Counted from the first letter of the stretch, positions 33,153-45,902 are shown. The stretch is 64,000 nucleotides of DNA from Sarocladium kiliense (GCA_030734395.1 JAUZTG010000042.1:1860001-1924000); one strand, 5' to 3'. Numbers and translations: made by a program. The notes: a model not told the origin generated them from the letters alone.

Positions 33153-33620
33153 TCAGGCCTTGGTGGTGAAATCAATCTCATTCGCCGGGTTGAAACCTCC
33201 ATCCACGGCCTTCTCACACGTGCAGCCACCTATTTGGGAACATGTTAGCACTACTTCCCCAGGGGGTTCAGTGGTCTACGATGCTGCCAACGTACCAGCA
33301 GGTCGTGAGCCGCACGCGCACTTCTCGCCAGAGACAGTGGCGTTCTCGGTTGTTGCCCGGTCACAGGTGCACTCTCCCGCAGGTCTGGCGCGGCATGAGC
33401 AGCGAGGGCCATTGAGCTTGTTCTCGTCGGAGGCCTTGGCGCAGTTGCAGTTGAGAGCGGATTGCTTGCCACATGAGCAGGTAGCTTGCTGAGCTGAAAG
33501 AGATAGATATGTCAGACGATTCGGTTCGTAGTGTGACTGAGCGCGAGTTTATGGGAACATACCACAGGCGCACTCAGTGTTGCCCTTGCCACAGCAGGTA
33601 GAAGCCTTGGGGACAGTCAT
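33153..33620 (-). CDS. Metallothionein-like cysteine-rich protein, 110 aa
   Basis: Three small exons (33620-33563, 33493-33296, 33229-33153) with GT-AG introns of 69 and 66 bases. Sixteen cysteines occur, all as CC or CxC pairs (TCC, ECAC, TCSC, NCNC, RCSC, ECTC, KCAC, GCTC), with no aromatic residue until a Phe near the end. Two internal units share CxC...RPAGxCTC, one ending exon 2 and the other bridging the exon 2/3 junction. CxC spacing and lack of a signal peptide indicate a cytosolic thiolate metal-binding protein, probably for copper, zinc or cadmium. It is longer than the 22-30 residue fungal copper metallothioneins and matches a conserved but uncharacterised Pezizomycotina family. 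The frame is split into pieces too short to stand out as open frames. Confidence 0.85.
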
Positions 33621-34291
33621 CTTGTCGGTGGGGTTGTTTGTATATGATTTGAGATGCTTATGAAGGTCGGGAATTCAAGGCCTGATTTTGGTAATTGACG
33701 TTTGAGCGTATTGAAATCTGTCCTGAAGCTGATTCTACTGCTGCTTGAAGCTGGGTGTTGGTGACGTCTTTATAAGTTGTTGCAAGTGCGGCGAGCTCCA
33801 CTACAGCTGACCGAGTGCAGCGAAGAACATCGTTGCTGTGATTGGCCGCTGTCATGACTAAGGGTCTCTCGGCCAATGAGAGTGCAGCTATTGGTAAGCC
33901 TGAGTGGCTCGACTGGCCATCACTGACGATGTCGGACGACCCCGAACTTGAAAAGCATTCTAGACGTGCCTGGTCTGTAAGCGGCACAGATCCGCCCGCA
34001 AATCCAGATTCCAGATCTTGCTCTGCTCACTCTGTGGAAGCAGGTGGGTGACATAGTTTTATGCAAGGCACCATTTGTCGACCCTCCATTACATGTCGTC
34101 TTCCCCTGCAAGCCACTTACCCTGGAAGTGAGATCACAACTGAAGTTGTTCCATGAATCATCAGGAAAGCTACTTCACTCACTGGGAAGAATGATCTTCA
34201 ACATGCGCAGTCGTGTATCAGTAACCAGAGGGATGCACCAGGAAATACAAAAGTCGACAGCTTCGCAACTGGTGTCTGGTAACTCGATTTC
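33621..34291. other. Intergenic region, 0.67 kb
   Basis: 5' flank of the cysteine-rich gene and 3' flank of the carboxylesterase. Nothing else supported. Confidence 0.55.
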
Positions 34292-36270
34292 TCAGGCATT
34301 GCACTGGTACACGTGATCATAATGATATCCTGGTACAAGCTGAGCTCCAACATCTTCACCGAACAGCACCATCATGTTTTCTGCGTCTGACGTATACCTG
34401 GGCCACGTTACACCAGAGCCTTCCTGAGGCTCTGAATCCGCATCGGCGGCGAGGCTGTACCAGAATCCTATTGTCTCTCAGCGTTTCCCTGTCCTCTGGC
34501 ACTACTTCCTTGTAGGGGAAGTGCTCACCTTGCATCGAGAAGCTTGTCATCCATTCCAGCTCTGTTGAGTTGCCTTGGTACTGCCAGTGCGTACCAAAGA
34601 CCAACGGGATATCGGCTTTCAAGACATCATCAGCTACATTCATCTGAGCGAGACGCTACACGCTCGACCTACAACTGTGCATGGCTCCAAGCCAAGGACG
34701 AGGTGTAATGTTCGAGAAGTTACCCGCAGACAGGTAGCGGTACGTTGGTAGGCCGTGCTTGACACGGATACTGCAAATTGAGTTACATCCTGCAAGTGGA
34801 AAAGATAAATGTACGGGGCACTTACTCGATTTCTGTGATAATGGGACACGCGAACCGCTGCAGCCAACTCTTTAGGAACTCCTCATCAGGACCTTCGGTG
34901 TAATCGAGCCTTGCGGGAGCGAAAGCGGCTCCCTCGTTGACAGTATTACCCAGAATAAGAGGCTAAGACTTGCAATCAGTAACGATGAGCCTTCGACCCA
35001 TATACGGCGCGGGGCTTCACCTACCACCTTCGCCACCTTCCCGCGTTCTGCCCGGGCTGTGTTGTTCTCAAATAATGTTACATTATCGGCTGATGGGCCG
35101 AACCGCGGAGATGCACTGCTCCTGATGAATGATCGCAGTTCGATCGGGTCGACGGCTTGCATACAGCCCAGTTCAGCTTCCTCATCACCGTTACTGCAAC
35201 CGAAGCGTGCCGCCACTGCTGAGAACGCCGATGTGTTCTGCCTATTTATTTGACTGATCACGCCAGAAGAAGCGATGAGACCTCTGACGATGGGATCGGA
35301 GGGATTGGCATAAGAGTAAGCATCCACAGCACTGCCTCCTGCGGACTGGCCCCAGAGAACCATGCTATCCGGATCACCACTGCATGAATGTATCAGCGTA
35401 TTGGAGTCGCTTGTTTTTGGCCTGAGGGCGAGCCGCTCACCCAAATCCTGGCGACATTGTCACGGAGCCATTCCACCCTAGACATATCAGCTACGAGGAA
35501 TATCGTTGGGAAGATCCCGAATTTACACGAGCCTGATGTCTGTGAAAGCACCATTGGCTGGCGCACCGCGGGCGCCGGGGAAGCCCCAGACACTCAATCG
35601 GTAGCTATTAAAGCCTCGTTAGTTCAACTAACAATAAACAGGAGGGGATAATCACTTAAACGTCACAACTATGTGAGTTTGCGTGTGCTGGATCCAGTGA
35701 TCCGGCACTTGGTACAGTGCATGGCCACCGCCCTCTTGAAAGGCGCCTCCGCAAACTTGGCACAATTAGCACATGATAGTGTTGACTGGTCACGGTATTG
35801 GGCATCATTACCCCAAATTATTACCGGTACTGTATCCTGTCGATGAGCTCAGGGCCCCTGTCTCCCTTGCCCTTCTTCTTTGGCTTCTCAGGTGCCCAAA
35901 TGTTCAAGTATAGGCAATCCTCGTCTTGCTCATCCGTATTCTGGAACTCCGGAACAAGCTCCCAGAATATGCCCGCACCAGGACCTCCATTCTGCAAGCA
36001 GATAGGTTTGTACGCTTTTGCATCCTTGCTACCGGAGTATGGCGCTGACTCGGCTGGTAGGAATCTCTTCTCGCCAACGGGTGGTGCGCCGAAGGGGACT
36101 CCAAGCCATTGCCTTACTTTAGGAAGTTTCGGGTCTATGAAGCCGGTGAATGTGCCACTCGTGGTCTTCACTCGTAGATCATGGTAAGGAGGATGGGGGT
36201 TGGGACATGTTCCTACAGTCATAAGAGGAAGTGCCATGGCGGCAGCGAGAACGGCGGTGCTGAGGTTCAT
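34292..36270 (-). pseudogene. Type-B carboxylesterase with two apparent frameshifts
   Basis: From the ATG at 36270 the protein opens with a signal peptide (NLSTAVLAAAMALPLMTVG), then KTTSGTFTGF, GVPFGAPPVGEKRF and EDCLYLNIWAP, all classic for secreted fungal type-B esterases. After about 148 codons the frame breaks near 35826-35829: the next conserved strand (PVIIW) is one base out. A second break lies near 35446, where VEWLRDNVAR must join FGGDPDSMVLWGQSAGG. The rest splices cleanly through several GT-AG introns to WPRYTSDAENMMVLFGED and the end at 34292. The nucleophile Ser (GQSAGG) and His (GYHYDH) remain, while the oxyanion motif reads VCGGAF. No GT is available to explain the first break by an intron. 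Either a young pseudogene or two sequence errors. Confidence 0.7.
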
Positions 36271-37556
36271 TATGAAATGTGGACAAAATATTCACTGAGG
36301 ATACTCATACCGCGAAAACACCAAAAAGTAGACTAATGAAGTAGCTGGCAGAAGAGCCCAAGCGCTATATATGAAAATTCCGGCAAATTGCAGGTTCAAG
36401 ATGGTTCTTCGAACACAGCTACAGCCATGCTCAGATGCCGAGTAGGTTGTCGATCCACCGATCACTTAGACGAAGTAGTGCAGCCGGGTAATTTGCAAGG
36501 GCTGCGCGTCATTGGTCATTGAGACATGAATGTTCAGGCAAGTAGCATGCACCCGTTATTTATTGTGACCTCCCGCGTAGAGAACCCTACCGTATTTGTT
36601 ACTCATATGCCGTCACTGGAGGAGCGTATCTTCATCCGCGCCAGTGAGGGTTGCTGAAGACAAGATACCCCTCACCCGCCATTTGGCACGGAGAACGACG
36701 GGAAAGCAAGGTTGCCGTGAAAGATACATATTGTCACGAAGACATTCCTGGTGCTCAGGGCGATAGGCTGTCTAAGATGTCTACTGATTGGAAGGCTACT
36801 AGTTTGGGCCACATGATCTATCGAGGTCGGAATATTGTTGCCTCACGCAGATTATGTGATATGAAGGCCAAAAGCGTTTCGATGGGACCTGGTGTTCATT
36901 CCGCTCACCGACACAATGGGTGCTTGGCGGCAGGGTTAAAAGAATGAAGACATCTGTCTGCACGTCTAAGTGCGGGCAAGGCTAGTTTAAGGTTGCAAAA
37001 CTGGGAGCTTCGCACAAGCTCGTAAGCAGCCAGACGCGTACATGGCTGCTTTAAGCTGACTCCCGGGGTCTGGAGTTCTGCGCGGCGCGGAGGCTGTTGC
37101 GCGGGGCACAGGACCAGACGAGACGATAACAGGACCATACTGTAAAGCAGCCAGCCAAGTGGCCAAAGCTATACCGAAAGGTGCAGAAATAACCACCCAG
37201 GCAATGGTCAATGGTGGATACATGCAATGAACTTGGGGCGACAAGCTCACTTCACCTTATTTTCCTTGACATGTCGATTGGACACATTGATGATGTCTTA
37301 CCGAGTCGGTGCTTTCATATGCCAAGTTGTTCTTTGTATGCAACTAGAAATCACCGGACACGGCGGGGAACGAGATAAAGACGTCACACCGCGGTCCGAG
37401 TGTGCGGCGTATGCAGGTGTTCGACTTTAGCTGGCTCAGCCTTAAAAGGCTGACAGGTGTCTCATCTCCATGACTGAAGTAAATCTTTTAGCACACCCTT
37501 AGCACTGTTGTATTTGCAAAGCAGAATAGATCAAGCTGAAGCTACTCCTAGACCAG
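36271..37556. other. Divergent intergenic region, 1.29 kb
   Basis: Upstream of both the carboxylesterase and the APH-fold gene. No coding sequence, RNA gene or repeat recognised. Confidence 0.55.
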
Positions 37557-38836
37557 ATGGACTCATCAGAGATCGACCAGAAGGTGGAAAGGAGCCTGGA
37601 AGGTACACAGTTCGCTTCTTCCAAAGTCACGAAACTTGAAGGCGGTCTCGTCAATTGGACTTACAAGGCAGACCTGGTGCAAGCCCTTGATGATGGCACG
37701 AAAGAGGTCGTGATCAAGCATAGCGAGGACTTCGTGCAGTTCCGACCGGATTACAAAGTCAGCTTGGACCGCTGTGTAAGTGCTCAGGGACACCTGGCGT
37801 TTTCCATAGAGAGAAGGCAACAAGAAATCATCGCTGACCACTGGAGCATGGTAGTTCAATGAAACCGAAGCTCTGAAAAGCCTCACTAAGACGCCTTTTA
37901 TAAGGGACACCAAGGCCCCTAGCAACCTGTTCTCCTTCAGTGTGCGCACACCGAAGTTATATCACTACGACGCAGACAACGTCAACCAGTTTGCAGAATA
38001 TCTTCCCGGCGCTGTGAACCTCAAGACCTACGCTCGCACCCACTTCGGATCACCAAGTCCATCTTCTATCAAACCACAATGCCAGGAATTAGGCCGAGCA
38101 ATTGGCAGCTGGATGCGAGCCTTCCATGCCTGGGGCGCGGAGCAGGAGGACCTGTCGCGCCTGGTTGCGGCGACAGATGCCCAGTCAAGGGCGGTGACCA
38201 AGATGGTCAACTTTGCCTGGATGCAGGATCGTGTGAAGAGGTGGCCAGATGCGCTGGGCAGCATGGCAGATACCTTGAAAGAGGTGCAGAATATGGCCGA
38301 CAAGGAGTGGGAGACTGAAGAAGGGTTTCAACTTGTGCATGGGGATTTGGGACCCGGCAAGTATGATACAGGCTCCTTTGCCGATTTGACTGCAGGTAGA
38401 TGATACTGACGATGCTTTTTTCCCTTACAGTACAATCCTACCCAACAAGCCGATGAAGAACGATGGCGCCACGGATGTCTTCATCATCGACTGGGAGGTG
38501 ATTCAGTTGGGCGTACGTGCAGCTGATGTCGGCCTTATGCTCGCAGATCTTTACGCTCTCTGGAGATACCAGTCAATCGACGGCGGACTCTGGGCCATGC
38601 AAGGCCTTGCTGAAGCGTACGGGGACATAAGCGAGGCATCGGTGTATAGGACTCTAATCCAGATGGGCGGCCACTTACTGTGTCACTCTACTGACCTGGA
38701 CGAGTGGGGTGGCGAGGAGCAGCTGAAGGAAATCGCAACGTTGGCAGCAGAGATCGTCACCCATGCATGGCAAAAGGACAGGGCTTGGTTTGAGCAGGGC
38801 GAGTTGTCTTTCGTGTTCCAGGGGGTGGAAGTTTGA
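37557..38836 (+). CDS. APH-fold (aminoglycoside phosphotransferase-like) kinase family protein
   Basis: Three exons (37557-37775, 37855-38360, 38431-38836) give 376 aa. The N-terminal lobe has KLEGGLVNWTYKA (nucleotide loop) and VVIKHSED with the conserved Lys. The second intron splits the catalytic loop; joining gives VHGDLGPGN (Asp237, Asn242) and then FIIDWEV with metal-binding Asp262, matching the HGDxxxxN and IDWE motifs of choline/aminoglycoside kinases. These proteins phosphorylate small alcohols or amines; fungi carry many uncharacterised ones. No signal peptide or membrane segment. It is a typical member, substrate unknown. Confidence 0.9.
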
Positions 38837-41409
38837 CTGTTCACTTGAAGAGTTGATGAAGAGGGAGCATAACTAGACCCATTTTCGATGGAACACCCCG
38901 GCATGTACAAGCAGCCATGAGTTGTGACCTGCCAAAAATAAGCATTAGTCCATTTGTTTATGTCAATCGGCGGTCACCATGCAGCGGAACAGGTCGCCAG
39001 GTGTCCCAAGTCTTTAGTTTCGTATCAGAAAGGACGGGAGCGACAAGTCACAAAGATAGGGAGACAAAGGTGTTTCTCCCTCGCACAACGCCAAGAAGAT
39101 TCAAGTCTGATGCTAATTCCGATGAAACAGGTGTCCGTTGTGATCGACTTCCTGACCAGTCCCCCACGCTAGCCTGAGGGCATCCCACAGCTCGGTGAAC
39201 CATTCGGGGAGCGCGTCGGCCGGGTCGCGTGTCCCCCTGCTCTTTCCGGTGCGACAGCTCAGAAACCCCATGTCAAGGCATAGTCCGTCTCGAATGCAAC
39301 AATGGGAGAGCCAAGAATGCTTTGGAAGCCATGAGTCAGGAGGGAGAGGTGGCTTGCAGCTGGGGTAAAGCTTGACCTCTAGTTTGGGAATGTAGCTTGG
39401 AAAGCTCCGTGGAAACCGAGGATCTTCAGCTTTGGCCAAACGCCAGGAGCGGCAGCCGGGGACACAATTCTCCGACGTGGCTTTTGGGGAGTATGGCCCC
39501 CCTGTCCTGCCCTGGAACCGGATCTTACTTAGTGACCAACGCACGCGCACGATCATCCCACCTGCAGCTACCTAAGTCGCCGCCGGGGACCTTCCAGTCA
39601 GTTCACTGGGTGGCCTGGCCTGCCTAAGGTACACACACAGTAAGGTAGGATCGGGTCGATGCTGGCGCTTGTGCTGCAGACTTTTGAGATGGGGCCACAA
39701 TGTGACGGTGGCTGGCACGCGGGTGAACACACACGAGCATCATTGACAACCAGGTCTGCATTGAAACATGTGTCTCGCTGTGTGTTGGATGATGAATCCG
39801 GCACTGTCTGGAAGCCTGGAAAATGCCATTTGAGCACGGGCTGTCGGAGATGGACGCGCACTCACTGCCGATCGCGGCACGTAATGACGAAATAGAGGAA
39901 TCCAGGGTCCAGTGTTAACAGGGGGATCCCGGCGGCGACAGGGCACAGTCGGGGCCTGGAGGTTGCCGCCTCCCACTGTAGAGCTACTAACAAGTCACCA
40001 CCGCCGTTTCCGCCACTCGTTCGCACGGCCAATCTGACGCTGACTGGTCCGGGGGTCAGGCATCGGCGGGTGCCGCCACTGTCAGAACTACGCTATGTAG
40101 TCCAGAAAAGCAAGGCGCTGCTAGGGCGATCTTTCACGCGCCAGAGGTACAGTACGTTCGCCTCGTCTAGGCACTGCAATGAGGGGGATGTGTTGGCTCA
40201 AACTCAATGCCCTTGCGTAGCCCGTGTCATGGCTTCCGTCCCACTGTAGTAGCTCAGTTCCCTGGTGCCCTGCTACGTCAATGTCGGCAAGGCTTTTTGC
40301 GAGAGACCTTGAGGTAACGGAGTGAATCTTCCTGTAGCTGAAGCCACGTTCATCGTGTGACGCGAGACATGACAATGAGCAGCACCATAGCCGCGCATAT
40401 GAAAAGGGTCTGGATGCGTCAGGCGGTGACCTGCAGCATTGTCATCCTGTTGTGTCAATCATCCGCCTTCTCAGACATTCTTTCTCCGCATCCACTAGAT
40501 TCGTCCATCCTTTTCTGCTGCAGCCCTTGCTGCAAGCCACTGCCAGCCAGCAGATTTAATTAACTGCACCCACTGTACAGTGTGAGTGCCCCCCCACGCG
40601 TTGCCTCAAGCCTCGAACCATTCCCAAACCAAGGTCCATCCCAGCCAGAAGCAGCTCCTCTTTTTTTTCTGCGAAATGCTGCATTACGGGTAGAAGCAGG
40701 TGCTAAGTAATGCCTTTTAGTTTCGGACCATGGAAAATGTATCGTTAAGCGTACTTTTTAGCAGAAACCCTACCTAAAAGCTACACGCTGACTACCTAAG
40801 TTAACTCCATCCATCTCCGTCTTTCTGGTCCGACGCACCCGCCGCCCGCCTGACGTGCCCTGCCCTGCCCTGGTCTTTGGTCCTGTGTTCTGCGTTGCCT
40901 TCCCCAGTTTCTTCACCGAGCCTCGCTCCTCACGTCCGCTGTTTTCTTTTCCTCATCCCGTCCCCAATCCCAACACCGAGCGAGCATCATTCCTATTCCC
41001 AGACAAACGCGCACGCATCCCACGCCGCTATTCTTCTCTGGACATCCCGACATCTCCATTCGAACGCCTCAGACAAGATGATCACTCTGTCATCCAACCT
41101 TGTCGGCACCATGCAGTCCAGACTTTGACCTACCTGCTCCGTTCACGCGAGCACTTGCCTCGCAAGGGTGTGACATCTCCGACACGACATTACTTGTCTT
41201 GGAGGTTCAGCACTCGCTCGATACACACTCTACTTGCTCTCCCTCACCCCAATCCTGCTCGATACACACGATCTCCCATATCAAGACGCCACTTACTCGA
41301 CCCTTCTACTCTCTGAAAACCATAAGACGAAATACATCACTCGACTTCAACCCGGGAACACCGCCTTCGTCTACCGCCCTCCCACCTCTGCACAAACACC
41401 TCGGCTATC
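38837..41409. other. Long intergenic region, 2.6 kb, with CCTAAGGTA-type words
   Basis: No gene recognised. It contains repeated short words: CTACCTAAG at 39568-39576 and again around 40792-40800, CCTAAGGTAC near 39622, TAAGGTAGG near 39641 and CTACCTAAAAG near 40770. The last 600 bases are C/T-rich and probably the 5' leader of the phosphatase, with several short upstream frames. Confidence 0.5.
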
Positions 41410-42483
41410 ATGACCTCAAAACGAAACTCTCGGGTCTTTGATGACGATCAACCACAACGCAATCGAGGCCACAGCAGCGCTATGGCATCCTTGGATGCGT
41501 CTCGCAGAACTTCACGCACATCATCCTGTGAAGACATGCACTCCGCTATGGCCGGCTCCTCGGCCGGAAGCATTGATGATGTTGACGAGAGGAAGAAGAA
41601 TGCCACCTACGAGATGACCTCACTGCTCGACGCTGTGGACTTGGCTACAGGACGTAAGAAGACAATGATTGGATCTGCCGGTGGTGATGAGAGGAACAAA
41701 TGTAAGTGTACACGTTTCGACTTCTCCATCACATCTTAATCTAACAAGTTTGATAGCGATAGTCTCATCAATTGCTTCATCCAGTGGCTCCAGCACTTGC
41801 AGTCTGCCTGAACAAGGTCGCATGGCCAACTTTGGCGTTGTCGCTCCGGGTATCTACCGCAGTAGTTACCCGCTCATGGAACACTTCGACTTCTGCCAAT
41901 CGCTTGGGCTTCGCACAGTTGTGTAAGTTTCAACTTGAACAGCTTGTGCAAGGTTTGGGCCAACAAACGAAACTAACTTGAGCCTTACAGCACACTTGTC
42001 CACAAAGAGGATGAGAGAAGTGTTAACCTTGGCACTTTCGTCCAGGACAATGGCATCCGTCACGTGGTCTTTCATATGCAGGGCACAAAGAAGGAAGACA
42101 TTCCGCATCACACCATGACGGCTATCCTGGAGATTGTTCACGACAAGAGTGCTCATCCGCTTCTTATTCATTGTAACCAGGGCAAGCATCGCACTGGTTG
42201 CGTTGTCGCTGCTGCGCGCAAGGTCGCCGGCTGGCCCGTTGACACTGTGCTGCAGGAGTACAAGGTTTTCGCCGAGCCCAAGGTTCGAGACTGCGATGTT
42301 GCCTACATCACTTCCCTCGAAACCGCTTCATTACAATTAGGCAAAAGCGATGCCGGTACCGCGGCAATGTTCTCCACTTCGTACCGAGCGATGCGGCGAC
42401 GCGTCTTCATCCGCTTTGTAGCTGTCACGTTCACCACCATGTTGGTGTTCATGTGTAGTTCGTGGCAGTGGCATTGGAGCTGA
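41410..42483 (+). CDS. Siw14-like atypical dual-specificity phosphatase with C-terminal membrane anchor
   Basis: Three exons (41410-41701, 41757-41922, 41991-42483) give 316 aa. A Ser/Arg/Asp-rich N-terminal 110 residues precedes ANFGVVAPGIYRSSYP, the start of the plant/fungal atypical DSP domain. The P-loop HCNQGKHRTG has catalytic Cys214 and Arg220, the version typical of Siw14, which removes the 5-beta-phosphate of inositol pyrophosphates. The C-terminus ends FIRFVAVTFTTMLVFMCSSW, one membrane helix after an Arg-rich stretch, which looks like a tail anchor. Other ATGs downstream in exon 1 are possible starts; the first was chosen because the frame has no break. Function of the domain is known, the anchor is my reading. 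Confidence 0.9.
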
Positions 42484-43194
42484 AACTGGCGACTCGCAGC
42501 TATTTTGGCCTGATGGTAAATTGCCATTGGATTTCACACCCCAGTACATTACGGCTTTTCTTTTGTTACCATTTAGTAGAGTATGGATGGTCCTTTGCTA
42601 CCATTGCATGAAACTGAAGCTGGCCCAACAGAACAGGGCCAGCCCAGTAAGGCGGCGGTGTTCTTGGGTATGAGCGCGTGTGGGAAAGCATGACCTTGCA
42701 AGAGCTGCGGGGCTGCTGCTCTGTCGAAGTTCGGATTTGTCCTTTCGACAGCTATTGGCGTTATTGGGTATTCTTTTCACGGCGTTTACTATGTAATCCG
42801 TCTCAAAGCGGATGGGTCGTTGGATGTCGAAGATAGACAATGAGTCAAATTTTGATTTAACCCCATGGTTGAATTGTGCCTGAAGACTAGACTAGTGACT
42901 GTACTATACCAACGCAATACTGACACGTTGGTAATATAGGGTCAATTTGGCAATCCGTCATTCGTGTCTCATGTCTTGTGCCCTAAGTTCATCGGAGGTT
43001 TAGATGGCCCGTATATGCTGCGTCACCCTGATTGCCCGGCGCACTGTGCCATTACAGCGGTAGTATTACATGTTTCGACTGTTCTAGATGACTGAGGCTA
43101 TAGTCAAGAAGTCTCCTCCAAATTCGTGCTCACAGCGGAGTAAAAAGCTCTGAAGCTGTCCGCCACGGTCCAATACTCTCATCCTTCCTCCATT
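42484..43194. other. Convergent 3' intergenic region, 0.71 kb
   Basis: Between the phosphatase and the small membrane protein on the other strand. No gene supported. Confidence 0.55.
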
Positions 43195-43721
43195 CTACCT
43201 CTCCCACCTCCTCCTCGCCGCCCTCTCCTCATCATCCTTCTTGAAATCACCCTTCATGTAGACCCAGCCGCCAGCGACCGCATTACTTGCACCTAAACCA
43301 ATCGCGGCGCCCCTGACCATCCCCCTCGGCGAGAACCTCGACCTCAACCCACCGGGCTGCCTCCTTCGTAGAGCGAGTAGAGCGTAGAGCCCTGACCACG
43401 CGGCTGTGAGACCGGCACTGGCGGTGGTGAAGCCGGAGAGGTTCAGGTAGGAAGAGAAGAGGAGGGGAGGTGTGAAAAGGAGGAGAGGTAGGGGCTGAAG
43501 GGGGCGGGAGTGCAGGGCTGCGGTGAGGGTTGCGAGAAGAGAAGGGGGTAGGGAGGACGCTAGTGACGGTTAGCTGGTGTTGCGCCGAATTGAGGATGAT
43601 TTTGGAGATGAGAGGATAGGATGAAGGACTTACAACCCCAGTCGTTGAGCTTGTCGAAGAAGGATCTCTTCACTTCCTCTTTGACTTCGGCCGGGACTAC
43701 AGCATCCTTGTCGCCAGCCAT
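43195..43721 (-). CDS. Small membrane protein, hypothetical (Aim19-like?)
   Basis: Two exons (43721-43634, 43559-43195) give 150 aa. The first exon is charged and ends FFDKLNDWG, followed by a 74-base intron. The second exon has hydrophobic stretches LPLLLFTPPLLFSSYLNL and AGLTAAWSGLYALLAL, then MVRGAAIGLGASNAVAGGW and a highly charged tail (KKDDEERAARRRWER). Layout of two to three membrane segments in 150 residues recalls fungal Aim19 mitochondrial proteins, but the match is only by general pattern. The exon is unbroken on the minus strand although C/T-rich. I regard the gene as real, the family as open. Confidence 0.7.
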
Positions 43722-45902
43722 TGTAGCTTGCTTGACTCAGTCAATGGTGGGACTAATCGGTATCTGGTGGCTTCACAGGCTGAGAAACAGACCTCCGTCA
43801 GCTCAATGGAGGAAACAAGAAGGTTGAAAGTGAGATTGTGATGTAGTCGGCTTGTCTATTACTGGAAGGGTGAGCTACTCTCATGTGACGTGATGCATGT
43901 CTGGTTTTGCTGGCTGCGCCTAAGGCTCGTACTTGCTGACTAACAGTTGTGGGGGCATTCGGTAGTGCCAGCCAGGTCCAGACATGTTGAGCGACAGTTG
44001 GAGGCTTTGTCCTCAATACCTGACAGTAGAAAATTATGACTAGTCTCAAATTTGAAATACGGCATTCAGAAATGAGCATGCAGACCTCGAATTGGTGTGC
44101 GGGGAATTGGCCTCTACACAGAGCATACTTTGGTGGCCGAGTCTTGCGCCTAGGCCACATGACAAAGGCGGCAAGCAACCACGTGCTTCCTGGCACACTG
44201 CTGGTCGCAAGTCTTTTGTATAGTATTTATATCACTACGAATAGAAATTTCCGAGGAAGTTTATGCAATCAAGGGCCCAAAGCGTTCTGTCACTCCGACT
44301 CGCTCAATGAGATCCATCAGGGAGCCACAGCTACGGAGACACTACATACACCCCTTGGTAACACTCGCTAGCATGATACCCTTATTGCAGGCGTTTATTT
44401 TGACCAACACTGTCGTCGATATGAAGAAAGTCTCAGTCGAACGCATTGCTCTGCTTGGGTGAAGCGGAGTTGTCTATCGTGGAAGTCGACTTGTGTCCAG
44501 ATTTGTATTGGAAACCATGCACGACAGGAAGGGCAGGAAGAGGACGCTCCCCTCCCCCCCGGATGCACCTTGTGGATGTTGATCCTCACAAGATCCTCTG
44601 ATATAAGACAGAGCGACTGTGAAGTTGATGAGAACATCAGCCCCCACCCTCGGATACGATGTGCTGTGAATGGAGGAAGAAGCGCAGCCTGCTTCTTAGT
44701 AACACCCTGTACACCGACTGACTGATTGCGCTGACGCCTAATTCGAACTGGGTGCGCCACATCCCTCGTCTCACCGTATTAATACGAAGATACAGCTATA
44801 ACCCAGCAGGATTATTAATGCGTATTGCCCTCGCTTCGATTAGAAACTGATCTAGCTCCTTCTATGCTTTGTTCTCGCAAACGTTAATGCCCCTAGAGGC
44901 TCATCGTGTGGTCCAGATGGGGCCCATTAGGCGCAGAGCGGGCTACTCACTTCCTAAAAGGGTAATTTCTTGACATTCTGCTCAAGAACTGTACCAGCAC
45001 CCATTCCTCTCTTACCAAGCATTTACCATGGACAATAGAGTTGTCTGAACAAAAGGACCCTTGATCTAGTGGAATCCGACATACTCTGTTTTAGAGGGTT
45101 CGAAGTGACTTCCTTACAGATCTACAGCTTCCATTACAAACTGAAGCACAACCTCAGCGCAAGTCCAGAGTCAACACTGTCCGCCTTGTGTCCGCCTGGG
45201 GGAGTGTTTACCCTTTTGGGCCTTAAGCACACAGTCCGTCCGGGGTTTTACTGGAGAGCCACCGATTCTTCGCCGCTAGTGGCCCTGAGGCGTTCACTCG
45301 GAATTCCATCCTGGCGCCAATGAGCCGTAGATCCGCTTCCTGGGCGGTGGGGGCCGGTCATCATTTGGGCCCAGCTTCCTCCAGACACACCCTTCTTCCT
45401 CGTCGCGAATGATGGGAACACAGGGAGTCAGGTACGAGACCCCCAGGGATGTAACATTCGACTGTCACATGCATCGCACCATAACTTTCATTTTTGTCAC
45501 CATGTAAAGAACAGTATGTATTTGGGATAAAAGTTGCGCTCGCCAGCGTGTCATGACCGTGGACGTCTAAAATGCCTTGGCAATTGCACTCGCTTCTATA
45601 CCGTGTATGGCGAGTGGTCCTGCTCAACACCGAAAAGTGAGATAACGCAGAAGCGCCGGAACGCCATGCGTAGAACCAGTGGCCTAAGATGAGAAAGAGG
45701 AAAAAGAGGAATAGCGGTGACACCATGTCGAACTGAGTGGTGTCAAATGTGCAATATAAGGGTGAACTTCCAGACGCCTCGCTTCCTCCATGCCTGTCCA
45801 ACCTTGCCATCTCGGTTTATATGCAAGTGCCAAATGTTTTCTCTTAATATCGGCATCATCATCAGTCGTAGCATCGTGAATCAATGTCATGAGGATTCTG
45901 CT
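43722..45902. other. Intergenic region, 2.2 kb
   Basis: Only short frames without recognisable domains. A GGTTCGA word near 45098 was examined as a tRNA B box and rejected. No repeat stands out. Confidence 0.5.

Noticed and set aside
34356..34643. Third frameshift at the 3' end of the carboxylesterase
   Set aside because: A GT-AG intron (donor after SFSMQ, acceptor CAATAG) restores the frame into GFWYSLAADAD, so no lesion is needed.
39113..39556. 147-codon minus-strand open frame in the 2.6 kb spacer
   Set aside because: No recognisable domain, no splice partners and no supportive flanking signals.
45060..45120. tRNA gene suggested by TAGTGG and GGTTCGA words
   Set aside because: Spacing between A- and B-box-like words is too short and no acceptor or anticodon stem can be formed.
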